Shown here: positions 24,834 to 32,316 of the stretch, one piece after another
Layout of the letters: each line of letters begins with the position of its first letter
How positions within the stretch are numbered: the first letter of the stretch is position 1
Assembly: GCF_008065375.1 (NCBI RefSeq)
Contig: NZ_VJYI01000009.1
Location: 248,001-312,000, forward strand
Direction: 5' to 3'
DNA: 64,000 nucleotides
Source of the DNA: Nonomuraea sp. SYSU D8015
Lineage (GTDB): Bacteria > Actinomycetota > Actinomycetes > Streptosporangiales > Streptosporangiaceae
Made by a program: the position numbers and the translations under genes
The notes under the pieces: generated by a model
Told to the model about the DNA's origin: nothing
The model's database searches: none
What the model saw: the letters and a program-made list of their open reading frames with translations, nothing else

Positions 24834-25667
24834 TCAACGTGACGGGCGCAGGTCGGTCCTGGCCTCGCCGGTGACCTGGTCCACCGGGAACGACAGGTGC
24901 TGGTGGACCATCAGCCACGCGCCGTCCCTGCGCTCGAACACCCGCGTGCCGCGCGACCACATGTCGGTCTCCTCCCCGTCCTTGCCGACGACGCGGACGT
25001 GGTTGAGGCCCCATGCCAGGGCGAGGTCCTCGCGTACCAGGATCTTCAGGTCGGGGATGTCGAGGGTGACGTCCCCGCCGTCCGCGGCGTCGAGACCGCG
25101 CGCGCAGACCTCGCGGACCGCGTCGACGCCTACGTGCTGGAGGGGCGTCTCATGCTCGTACGAGACGATGTCGTCGGCGATGGCGGCCATCATGCCGTCC
25201 AGGTCCTTGGCGGCGGTGCCGTCGTACCAGCGCTGATGCAACTTGCGCACCTCCTCCTCCGCCCCGCCCTGGTCCCGGATCGGGAAGGAGTGGTGCTCGT
25301 GGGCGACGACCCAGCGGCCGTCCTCCTTGCGCAAGCCGAGCGTCAGCCGCAGCCGGAACCCCGGGTCGGCGGCGAGCTCGCCCGGGGTGCCGCAGCGCAG
25401 CAGCGCGTGGGCGAAGGCGACGTCGGAGCCGGCCGTGACGTCCAGGGTCTCGATCTCGAACGAGGCGCCCTGCGCCTGCCACTGGAAGAAGCCCGGCCAG
25501 GTCTCGCGGTAGGCGTCGAGGCCGCGCACGCCCTCGTACGGCGGCGGCACGTCGAACATCACGACGTCGCCGGCGTGGTCCGCGAGGACGCCGGCCATGT
25601 CGCCGGCGTGCACCGCCTCGGCCCAGCGCTGGATCAGCTCGCGGATCTGCTCTTCGTCGGTGACCAT
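24834..25667 (-). CDS. Tandem SnoaL-like (NTF2-fold) protein
   Basis: A 277-residue protein made of two NTF2-fold domains. Domain 1 is at residues 1-130 (QIRELIQRWAEAVHAGDMAGVLADHAGDVVMFD). Domain 2 is at 138-270 (RKLHQRWYDGTAAKDLDGMMAAIADDIVSYEH). Each ends with a similar strand (VVAHEHHSFPI and MVHQHLSFPV), showing an internal duplication. Such proteins bind or isomerise small hydrophobic molecules; the ligand is unknown. It lies between two SnoaL-tailed sigma factors and is read in the same direction as the second, 61 bases after its end. Confidence 0.85.
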   Translation of the reverse strand: MVTDEEQIRELIQRWAEAVHAGDMAGVLADHAGDVVMFDVPPPYEGVRGLDAYRETWPGFFQWQAQGASFEIETLDVTAGSDVAFAHALLRCGTPGELAADPGFRLRLTLGLRKEDGRWVVAHEHHSFPIRDQGGAEEEVRKLHQRWYDGTAAKDLDGMMAAIADDIVSYEHETPLQHVGVDAVREVCARGLDAADGGDVTLDIPDLKILVREDLALAWGLNHVRVVGKDGEETDMWSRGTRVFERRDGAWLMVHQHLSFPVDQVTGEARTDLRPSR

Positions 25668-25728
25668 GGATGTGGTCCTTCCGGGTTCGTGGTTCCGTCA
25701 GGACTACAACCCGGGTGAGGCCGGGAAA

Positions 25729-26718
25729 TCATCGCGGCAGCTCGGCCGGAAGACCGAATTCCCGGAAGTCCGCCTCCAGGAACGAGACGACCTCGGCGAT
25801 CCCGGTGCCGCGAACGACGATCAGGTCCAGGCCCGCCGGGACGTACGCGGCGCGGTCGTCGTCCCACATGTACGTGCCGAACGCCAGTTGCCCGTTCGCC
25901 CGCGCCGGCAGCAGCCGCCAGCGGCGCCTGAGCGGTCCTTCGAGGAGGAAGCCGCGGATGCCGTCGTGGCCCTGGTACCAGGCCGGGAGCGGCGGCATCG
26001 AGTATTTCGCGTCCTCGGTGAGCATGGTGACGATGGCCTCGACGTCGCCGGCCTCCCAGGCGGCGGCGTACCGGCGGGCCAGGTCCCGCTGCGCCGGCTC
26101 GCCCAGCTCGTCGAGCGCGCGCCGCTGGCTCGCCTCGGGCATCAGCTCGGCGAGGACCTTGCGGGCCCGCTGCAACGCGCTGTTGACCGCCGCGACCGTG
26201 GTGTCCAGCTGGTCGGCGGCCTCGGCGGCGGCGTAGCCGAGGACGTCCCGCAGCAGCAGGACGGCGCGCTGCCGGGCCGACAGGTGCTGCAGGGCCGCGA
26301 CGAACGCCAGCTCCACGCTCTCCCTGGCCACCGTGCGCGCCTCGGGGCCGAGCTCCGCCGTCCAGCCCATCAGCCGGTCGGGGTACGGCTCCAGCCACGC
26401 CACCTCGGCCACGGGCGCGCCTTCGGGGCTCAGGTCGGTGGGCAGCTCGCGCCGTGCCCGCCGCTCGATCAACGTCAGCGCCCGGTTGGTCGCGATCTTG
26501 TAGAGCCACGCCCTGATCGACCCCCGGTCCTCAAAGCGCGCCACGCTGCGCCAGGCCCGGTCGAGGGTGTCCTGGACCGCGTCCTCGGCGTCGTGGACAG
26601 AGCCGAGCATCCGGTAGCAGTGTGCGCGCAGCTCGTCCCGCAACGGGCCGACCAGGCGACCGAACGCGTCCCGGTCCCCTGCCTGAGCCGCCGCCACCAG
26701 CTCCGCCGCACCGTCCAC
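25729..26718 (-). CDS. Second ECF sigma factor with SnoaL-like domain
   Basis: A 329-residue paralogue of the sigma factor at 23712. It has sigma-2 (HCYRMLGSVHDAEDAVQDTLDRAWR), sigma-4 (LSARQRAVLLLRDVLGYAAAEAADQL) and the SnoaL-like tail (MPPLPAWYQGHDGIRGF, RANGQLAFGTYMW). GTG 26718 (MDGAAELVAAAQAGD) puts the start just before sigma-2 as in relatives and is preceded by aagggag. The frame stays open upstream to ATG 26904, which has its own ggag. The extension is a repeat rich in rare AGA codons, so it is listed separately. Confidence 0.88.
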   Translation of the reverse strand: MDGAAELVAAAQAGDRDAFGRLVGPLRDELRAHCYRMLGSVHDAEDAVQDTLDRAWRSVARFEDRGSIRAWLYKIATNRALTLIERRARRELPTDLSPEGAPVAEVAWLEPYPDRLMGWTAELGPEARTVARESVELAFVAALQHLSARQRAVLLLRDVLGYAAAEAADQLDTTVAAVNSALQRARKVLAELMPEASQRRALDELGEPAQRDLARRYAAAWEAGDVEAIVTMLTEDAKYSMPPLPAWYQGHDGIRGFLLEGPLRRRWRLLPARANGQLAFGTYMWDDDRAAYVPAGLDLIVVRGTGIAEVVSFLEADFREFGLPAELPR

Positions 26719-26739
26719 CGGCCCGCTCCCTTCCTCCGC

Positions 26740-26865
26740 CCTCCCTCCGGCGTCCCCGGAGTACCCTCCCGCATCACCGTGGCACTCTCTGGCTCCGCCG
26801 GAGCGCCCTGCCTCGCCGTGGGAGCGTGCTCTCACTTCGCCGGAGTGTCTCGCCTCGCCGCCGGA
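26740..26865 (-). repeat. Six 21-bp repeats, in frame upstream of the sigma factor
   Basis: Read on the minus strand in the sigma frame, these give six 7-residue units: SGGEARH, SGEVRAR, SHGEAGR, SGGAREC, HGDAGGY, SGDAGGR. If translation starts at ATG 26904 they form a Gly/Arg-rich N-terminal extension. If it starts at GTG 26718 they are untranslated leader. AGA codons, rare in such genomes, are frequent here. Confidence 0.6.
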
Positions 26866-26969
26866 CCGCTCCCCCGCCCAGCTTCTCGCCGTCACCCATC
26901 CCATCACCGTCTGCTCCGAGGCCAAGCTACAGCGCCGCAAGGCCCGGGACCTGAGATGATCGAGGGGCG

Positions 26970-27911
26970 ATGACCGAGACGACAGGCTGTGTCGCGTGCG
27001 AGGGCGGGGCCGTGGCTCCGGACGGCCGCTGCTGGGACTGCGGCGCGGCGCAGCCCGGCTTCCGCTCTCACCTGGAGATCACGGCCTCGGACGGTGCGGC
27101 GGGCGTCAGCGACCGGGGGTTGCGGCGCGGCGTCAACGCCGACGCGATGGCGCTGGCCACGGTGGGGGCATGGACGGCCGGCGTGGTGTGCGACGGCGTG
27201 TCGATGTCGCCCCGTCCTGAGCGAGCCGCCCAGGTCGCCGCCGAGGCGGGTGTGACGGCTCTGGCGGCGGGTTTGCGCGCGGGCCTCCTGCCGGAGGACG
27301 CGCTCACGTCCGCCGCGATGCGAGCGTCCCGCGCGGTGTCCGCCCTGGCCGCACCGCCGCTCGACGCCCCTGCCTGTACGTACGTCGCCGGTATCGCCGG
27401 CCCCGAGGGGATCTGGACCTGCTGGATCGGGGACAGCCGTGCCTACTGGCTGCCCGACGAGGGCGTGGGGATGGCGCTGACCGAGGACGACGTCGGCGAG
27501 CACGACGCCCTGGCCGCCTGGCTGGGCGCCGACGCCGGCGAGCCGGAGCCGCGGATCCGCGGCTACCGCCCGCACGGTCCCGGCCTCCTGCTGCTGTGCA
27601 CCGACGGCCTGTGGCGGCACCTCCCGGACCCGGATGCCCTGCGCGACCACAGCGCCCCGCACAGGCGCCCAGCCCCGCGCCACCACGACGCCCTGCACGA
27701 GCACAGCGACCTGCACGGACGCGGCAATGGGCCCGAGCACGGCGAGGGGCTTGGAAACGGCGAGGGGCCCGGGAACGGCGCCGCATACGGGCACGGCGGC
27801 CTTCTCCAGGGTGCGCGTTCGCTGGTGGGATACGCGCTCGACGCCGGCGGTCAGGACAACGTCACGGCGCTGCTCATCCCGGTAGCCGGGCCTCGATGCC
27901 GTCGAGGATGA
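26970..27911 (+). CDS. PP2C-type protein phosphatase with N-terminal zinc ribbon
   Basis: A 313-residue protein. A short zinc ribbon has Cys7-x-x-Cys10 and Cys21-x-x-Cys24, followed by a PP2C fold with SDRGLRRGVNADA (motif 1; the usual N-x-D/E-D is N-A-D), VCDGVS (Asp75-Gly76), WIGDSRAYW, LCTDGLW and a final GGQDNVTALL. A His/Gly/Glu-rich low-complexity insert (about residues 230-280) sits before the last strand. These proteins counter Hanks-type Ser/Thr kinases. No kinase gene is intact nearby. The end overlaps the convergent TetR gene by 38 bases. Confidence 0.87.
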   Translation: MTETTGCVACEGGAVAPDGRCWDCGAAQPGFRSHLEITASDGAAGVSDRGLRRGVNADAMALATVGAWTAGVVCDGVSMSPRPERAAQVAAEAGVTALAAGLRAGLLPEDALTSAAMRASRAVSALAAPPLDAPACTYVAGIAGPEGIWTCWIGDSRAYWLPDEGVGMALTEDDVGEHDALAAWLGADAGEPEPRIRGYRPHGPGLLLLCTDGLWRHLPDPDALRDHSAPHRRPAPRHHDALHEHSDLHGRGNGPEHGEGLGNGEGPGNGAAYGHGGLLQGARSLVGYALDAGGQDNVTALLIPVAGPRCRRG

Positions 27912-28545
27912 TGTCCAGCCCGAGCAGGAAATGCCGGTCGAAGTCGCCGTCGTCCACGTGCGCGTGCCGGGACAGCTCCGTCGCGTTGTCCTCCAGGAAC
28001 CGGGCGACGCGCTCGCGGATCTCGGCGTCCGCGTCGGGCGTGCGCACGGTGGCCCACCAGGTGTTCTCGGCGGCCACGTATCCGTTCACGTAGTAGGTGA
28101 GGGCTCCGACGGCGGCGGTCAGGGCGGGGCCGCTCAGCCCGGCGGCGGCGAGGGCGGAGTAGAAGAGCCGGGAGCGGGCCAGCGCGTTCGGGCCGAGCAG
28201 GGGGCGGGTGCCGGTGAGCGCGGCCATCCAGGGGTGGCGGCGCATGACCTGCCTGCTCTGGGTGAGCTGATGGACGATCGTCTGCCGCCAGGCGCCGTGC
28301 TCCTCCGTGTCGATCTCCCCGATCACCTCGTCGAGTGCCAGGTCGAGCACGTCCTCCTTGCTCTTGACGTACTCGTAGAGCGACATCGTGCCGGCCCGCA
28401 GGCGCGCGGCCAGGGCCCGCATGGAGAAGCCGTTCACGCCCTCGGCGTCGAGCAGGGCGACGGCGGCCTCGACGATGCGCTCGCGCGACAGCCGCGGCCT
28501 GCGTACGCGGCGCGCGTCGTCGCGGAACCAGATGGATTCCGGCAT
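27874..28545 (-). CDS. TetR-family repressor (TetR_C_1-like)
   Basis: A 223-residue regulator with RERIVEAAVALLDAEGVNGFSMRALAARL and LYEYVKSKEDVLDLALDEV in the HTH (residues 20-70). The C-terminal domain with HPWMAALTGTRPLLGPNALA resembles the tetracycline-repressor-like ligand domain of actinomycete regulators. ATG 28545 (MPESIWFR). It is divergent from the DUF885-like peptidase, with a palindromic operator between. Confidence 0.9.
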   Translation of the reverse strand: MPESIWFRDDARRVRRPRLSRERIVEAAVALLDAEGVNGFSMRALAARLRAGTMSLYEYVKSKEDVLDLALDEVIGEIDTEEHGAWRQTIVHQLTQSRQVMRRHPWMAALTGTRPLLGPNALARSRLFYSALAAAGLSGPALTAAVGALTYYVNGYVAAENTWWATVRTPDADAEIRERVARFLEDNATELSRHAHVDDGDFDRHFLLGLDIILDGIEARLPG

Positions 28546-28565
28546 CTCCCCCTCTTCCGTGCACT

Positions 28566-28581
28566 GTACGGAAAACCGTAC
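28566..28581. promoter_or_regulatory. TetR operator upstream of the DUF885-like gene
   Basis: gtacgg-aaaa-ccgtac is a perfect 6-bp inverted repeat at 28566-28581, between the divergent TetR (start 28545) and peptidase (start 28624) genes. Confidence 0.6.
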
Positions 28582-28623
28582 GGCTAGCTTAGGCGCCCCA
28601 GACCACGACGCGAAGGAGGATCG

Positions 28624-29775
28624 ATGACCGATTGGCAGCGCGACTACGCGACGCTGGCGCTGCGGATCAACCGGCTGGTCGCCGAGTCCGCGCTCAGCGG
28701 CACCCTGCTCATCTACAAGGGCCCCGAGGAGTGGGACGCGCAGGTGCGGAACGAGCCGCCGGCCACGCCGGGGAGGCTGGCGGACGACGCCGAGCGGCTG
28801 CTGGAGAGCGCCCCATCCCCCTACCTGGCCGCACAGGTACGCGCGATGCGGGCCGTCGCCCGGCACCTGGACGGGGAGCGGCTGCCGCTGGCCGAGTACG
28901 CGCGGGAGTGCCTGGGGCTGGAGCCGCGGCGGGTGCCGGAGTCGGTGTTCGAGGCGGCGCACGCGGAGCTGGACGCCGCCCTGCCGAAGGGCCCGGGGTC
29001 GCTGGCGGAGCGGCTGCGGGCGTGGCAGGCCGCGCACACGCTGGACGAGATCGACCGGCTGCCCGATCTGGTGGCCAAGGCCGTGACCGAGACGCGGACG
29101 CGGACGAACGCCATCGTCCCGCTGCCCGAGGACGAGGTGGTCGGCTGCCGGCTGGTGGAGGGTGTGGCGTTCCACGGGGCCGGCGACTACGAGGGCGGCC
29201 TGAGGTCCACGATCCACATCAACAAGGCGATCCCGTTCAACCTGGCCGACCTGCTGTATCTCGTCTCCCACGAGGGGCATCCCGGGCACATCGCCGAATC
29301 GATGCTCAAGGAGGGCCTTCCCGAACAGCGGGTGCGGTTCATGCTGTCCCCGTCGTTCGTGCTCAGCGAAGGGCTCGGCCTGCTCGCCGAGGAGATCATT
29401 TTTCCCGACGACGAGGCGCAGACCTGGCTGAACCAGCACATCTTCCCCGAAGTCGGCATCCGGCCCGACGGCAGCGACTTCGCGGCGATCCACCACGCCA
29501 AGAACGTGCTGTGGGGCGTGTGGGGGAACGCGACGTTCCTCGCCGTCGAGGGACGTGCCGACACCGAGGTGGCGGAATACCTGTCCCGGTGGTCGCTCTA
29601 CAGCGACGACGAGGTGGCGGCCGCGATGGGGCTGCTCAAGCCGTCCCCGGCAAGCCCGTACATATTCGGATATTTCCATGGATGGGAGCTGTTGCGGCCC
29701 TGGGCCGCGACGCGCCCGGACCGGGTCCGGAGGCTGCTCACCGAGCAGCTGATCCCGTCCGACATCGCCGCCTAG
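28624..29775 (+). CDS. DUF885-like zinc metallopeptidase-type protein
   Basis: A 383-residue, largely helical protein. The sequence VSHEGHPGHIAES (about residues 218-230) matches the zinc site of DUF885-type putative peptidases (HE-x-x-PGH), and LSEGLGLLAEE follows at the expected position for the third ligand Glu. No signal peptide, so cytosolic. ATG 28624 follows gaaggagg. The substrate is unknown; related proteins act on small peptides or are annotated as hydrolases. Probably repressed by the divergent TetR. Confidence 0.8.
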   Translation: MTDWQRDYATLALRINRLVAESALSGTLLIYKGPEEWDAQVRNEPPATPGRLADDAERLLESAPSPYLAAQVRAMRAVARHLDGERLPLAEYARECLGLEPRRVPESVFEAAHAELDAALPKGPGSLAERLRAWQAAHTLDEIDRLPDLVAKAVTETRTRTNAIVPLPEDEVVGCRLVEGVAFHGAGDYEGGLRSTIHINKAIPFNLADLLYLVSHEGHPGHIAESMLKEGLPEQRVRFMLSPSFVLSEGLGLLAEEIIFPDDEAQTWLNQHIFPEVGIRPDGSDFAAIHHAKNVLWGVWGNATFLAVEGRADTEVAEYLSRWSLYSDDEVAAAMGLLKPSPASPYIFGYFHGWELLRPWAATRPDRVRRLLTEQLIPSDIAA

Positions 29776-29806
29776 CGCGCCCGCCGGATCAACGTCTCGG
29801 GCCCGA

Positions 29807-30553
29807 TCAGGCTCCTCGCCGCCGGATCAGCGCCTCGACGCCGTCGAGCAGCAGGTCGAGCCCGAAGCTGAAGTCCTCGTCGTCCACCCAGCCCTCGGCG
29901 CCGCCCAAGGCACCCGAGCGCAGCGCGGCCGACAGGGACGGGTAGGTCTCGGGGTCGAGCACGCCGGCGAGCACCTCGCCGTAGTCGCCGGCCCCTGTGA
30001 TCCCGGCCTCCTCCATCTGCGGGTCGCCGCCGCCGACGCTGTGGACGAGGGCCGCCTCGGTGAGCGCGTACCCGGTCAGGGCGCTCGCCACGTTGATCTT
30101 CTCGCCGTCGTCCAGGCCGGTGCCGTCGAGGGCGGCCAGGGCGCGGTCAAGCCACAGCAGCCGCCGCGGCCCCATGGGCGGGACGAGCCGGCCGACCGAA
30201 AGCAGCCACGGGTGGTCGAGCAGGACGTCGCGGTGGGCCCGCGTCCACAAGGCCAGGTAGTCCCGCCAGGGCATGCCCGCCGGCTCGGGCGGCAGCGGCG
30301 CCGCGCTGTCGGCCATGACGGTGAGGAGGTCCTCCTTGCTGCCGACGTACCGGTAGAGCGCCGTCGCCGCCACCCCCACCCGCGAGGCCACGCTCGCCAT
30401 CGAGACCCCGGCCAGCCCCTCCGCATCGGCGATCTCGATGGCGGCGGCGGCGATCTTGGCCAGGTCGAGCCGCGGGCGCGGCCCCCGGCGCGTCACCGGC
30501 TCACGCCCCCACATGCGCTCCACCACGGACGGCAGCGACCGCTCCTGCGCCAT
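29807..30553 (-). CDS. TetR-family repressor
   Basis: A 248-residue regulator with HTH residues about 28-75 (IADAEGLAGVSMASVASRVGVAATALYRYVGSKEDLL in pieces) and a TetR_C_1-like ligand domain (HPWLLSVGRLVPPMGP). ATG 30553 is set by a very strong aaggaggag. Divergent from a DrrAB-type exporter with a 48-base gap, it is the likely repressor of that pump. Confidence 0.9.
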   Translation of the reverse strand: MAQERSLPSVVERMWGREPVTRRGPRPRLDLAKIAAAAIEIADAEGLAGVSMASVASRVGVAATALYRYVGSKEDLLTVMADSAAPLPPEPAGMPWRDYLALWTRAHRDVLLDHPWLLSVGRLVPPMGPRRLLWLDRALAALDGTGLDDGEKINVASALTGYALTEAALVHSVGGGDPQMEEAGITGAGDYGEVLAGVLDPETYPSLSAALRSGALGGAEGWVDDEDFSFGLDLLLDGVEALIRRRGA

Positions 30554-30564
30554 CGAACTCCTCC

Positions 30565-30595
30565 TTGACCCGCTCCTAGGATTGTGCATTATCTT
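30565..30595 (+). promoter_or_regulatory. Promoter of the DrrAB-type exporter, probably leaderless
   Basis: TTGACC (30565-30570), then TATCTT at 30590-30595. The predicted transcript start coincides with ATG 30602, which has no Shine-Dalgarno sequence. The element also overlaps the ribosome binding site region of the divergent TetR, allowing joint control. Confidence 0.45.
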
Positions 30596-30601
30596 AAAAC
30601 T

Positions 30602-31543
30602 ATGAACGTCATACACAGTACGCCATTAACAGATTCCGTGCGCGCCCGAGGACTGACCAAGTCCTTCGGCGGGAACAAAGTCCTGGCCGGGATCGACCTG
30701 ACCGTGCCGACCGGCTCGCTGCTGGCGCTGCTCGGCCCCAACGGCTCGGGCAAGACGACCACCGTGCGCATCCTCACCACGCTGCTCGCGCCCGACGGCG
30801 GCACCGCCACGGTGGGCGGCCACGACGTGACGCGCGAGGGCGTCGCGGTGCGCCGGATGATCGGGCTGACCGCTCAGCAGGCGACGGTGGACGATCTGCT
30901 GACCGGGCGGGAGAACCTGGAGCTGTTCGCCGGCCTCTACCACCTGAAGGGGCGCCGGGCCCGGCGGCGGGCCGAGGAGCTGCTGGAGCGCTTCGACCTG
31001 GCCGGGGCGGCGAACCGGCTGGTGGGGACGTACTCGGGCGGGATGCGGCGGCGGCTCGACCTGGCGGCCAGCATGGTGTCGGCGCCCCGCATCCTCTTCC
31101 TCGACGAGCCGACGACGGGGCTGGACCCGCGCAGCCGGGCCGAGCTGTGGTCGGTGATCCGCGAGCTGCTGGCCTCGGGCACCACGATCCTGCTCACGAC
31201 GCAATACCTGGAGGAGGCCGACCAGCTCGCCGACCGGGTCGTGGTGATCAGCGGCGGGCGCGTCGTGGCCGACGACTCCCCCGCCGCGCTGAAGCGCCAG
31301 GTCGGCACCGAACGCCTGGTACTGCGCCTGTCCGCCACCGCGGACGCACCCCGCGCCGCGGCCGCGCTCGGAACCTATGCCGGTGTGGAGGAGCGGGAGC
31401 TCACACTGGCCCTCCAGGGCCCCGACCACCTGCGCCGCGCGCTGGACGCCCTGCACCGGGCCGGCGTCGGCGTCGAGCACGTGGAGCTGCGCACCCCCAC
31501 GCTCGACGACGTGTTCTTCGAGCTCACGGCGGCCGCGGCATGA
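30602..31543 (+). CDS. ABC transporter ATP-binding protein, DrrA type
   Basis: A 313-residue ATPase. Walker A is GPNGSGKTT (about residues 47-55); signature SGGMRRRLDLA, Walker B RILFLDEPTTGLDPRSR and switch in TTQYLEEAD are complete. The C-terminal 80 residues (HVELRTPTLDDVFFELT) are the DUF4162-like tail of daunorubicin-resistance (DrrA) ATPases. It energises export through the membrane protein encoded next (4-base ATGA overlap). The substrate is unknown. Confidence 0.93.
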   Translation: MNVIHSTPLTDSVRARGLTKSFGGNKVLAGIDLTVPTGSLLALLGPNGSGKTTTVRILTTLLAPDGGTATVGGHDVTREGVAVRRMIGLTAQQATVDDLLTGRENLELFAGLYHLKGRRARRRAEELLERFDLAGAANRLVGTYSGGMRRRLDLAASMVSAPRILFLDEPTTGLDPRSRAELWSVIRELLASGTTILLTTQYLEEADQLADRVVVISGGRVVADDSPAALKRQVGTERLVLRLSATADAPRAAAALGTYAGVEERELTLALQGPDHLRRALDALHRAGVGVEHVELRTPTLDDVFFELTAAAA

Positions 31544-32316
31544 GCGGCGTCCTCACCGCGGCGGCCGACCTGCGCCGCCTCGTCGTCCGCGACCTGCGCC
31601 GCGAGGTGCGCGTGCTCGACGGCCTCATCGTGAACACCGCGCTGCCCGTGATCATCATGGTGCTGTTCGTGTACGTCTTCGGCGGCGCGATCACCACCGG
31701 GTCCAGCGGGCTGGCCTACATCGACTTCGTGGTGCCCGCCGTGCTGCTCATGTCGGGCGGGTACGGGGCCGCGCTGACCGCCGTGAACATCGCCGGCGAC
31801 ATGACCGGAGGCATGATCGACCGCTTCCGCACCCTGCCGATCGGCGGCTGGGTGGTGCCCGCCGGCCACGTGGTCGCCTCGGTGCTCCGCAACGTGGCCG
31901 CCTGCGGCTTCGCCCTGCTCGCGGCCGTCGTGCTGGGCTTCCGCCCGGATGCCTCGCTCGCCGACTGGGGGCTGGTGCTGGCGCTGGTGGCGGGGTACGT
32001 GCTGGCGATGTCGTCACTGGCGGTGCTCTGGGGGCTGCTGGTGAAGTCGACGCAGGCGGCGGGGGCGTTCAGCTTCGTCGTGCTGTTCCTGCCGTACCTG
32101 TCGGACGGGGTCGTGCCGGCCGAGACCATGCCGGCCGTGCTGCGTGACTTCGCCTACAACCAGCCGGTCACACCCGTCGTGGCGACTTTGCGGTCGCTGC
32201 TGCTGGACCTGCCGATGGGGTCGTCCGGGGTGGTGGCGGCGGTCTGGCTCGCGGGTGTGGTGGCGGTGAGCGCGCCGATCGCGGCGGTGCTGTTCCGCCG
32301 CCGGACGGCCGCCTAG
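31540..32316 (+). CDS. ABC-2 type permease, DrrB type
   Basis: A 258-residue six-helix ABC-2 membrane protein (DrrB/ODR-like). Hydrophobic helices lie at about residues 28-48, 60-85, 110-135, 140-165, 172-190 and 230-250; NQPVTPVVATLRSLLL is the conserved segment before the last helix. It is coupled to the ATPase by ATGA. It ends four bases into the convergent beta-helix gene. Confidence 0.92.
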   Translation: MSGVLTAAADLRRLVVRDLRREVRVLDGLIVNTALPVIIMVLFVYVFGGAITTGSSGLAYIDFVVPAVLLMSGGYGAALTAVNIAGDMTGGMIDRFRTLPIGGWVVPAGHVVASVLRNVAACGFALLAAVVLGFRPDASLADWGLVLALVAGYVLAMSSLAVLWGLLVKSTQAAGAFSFVVLFLPYLSDGVVPAETMPAVLRDFAYNQPVTPVVATLRSLLLDLPMGSSGVVAAVWLAGVVAVSAPIAAVLFRRRTAA

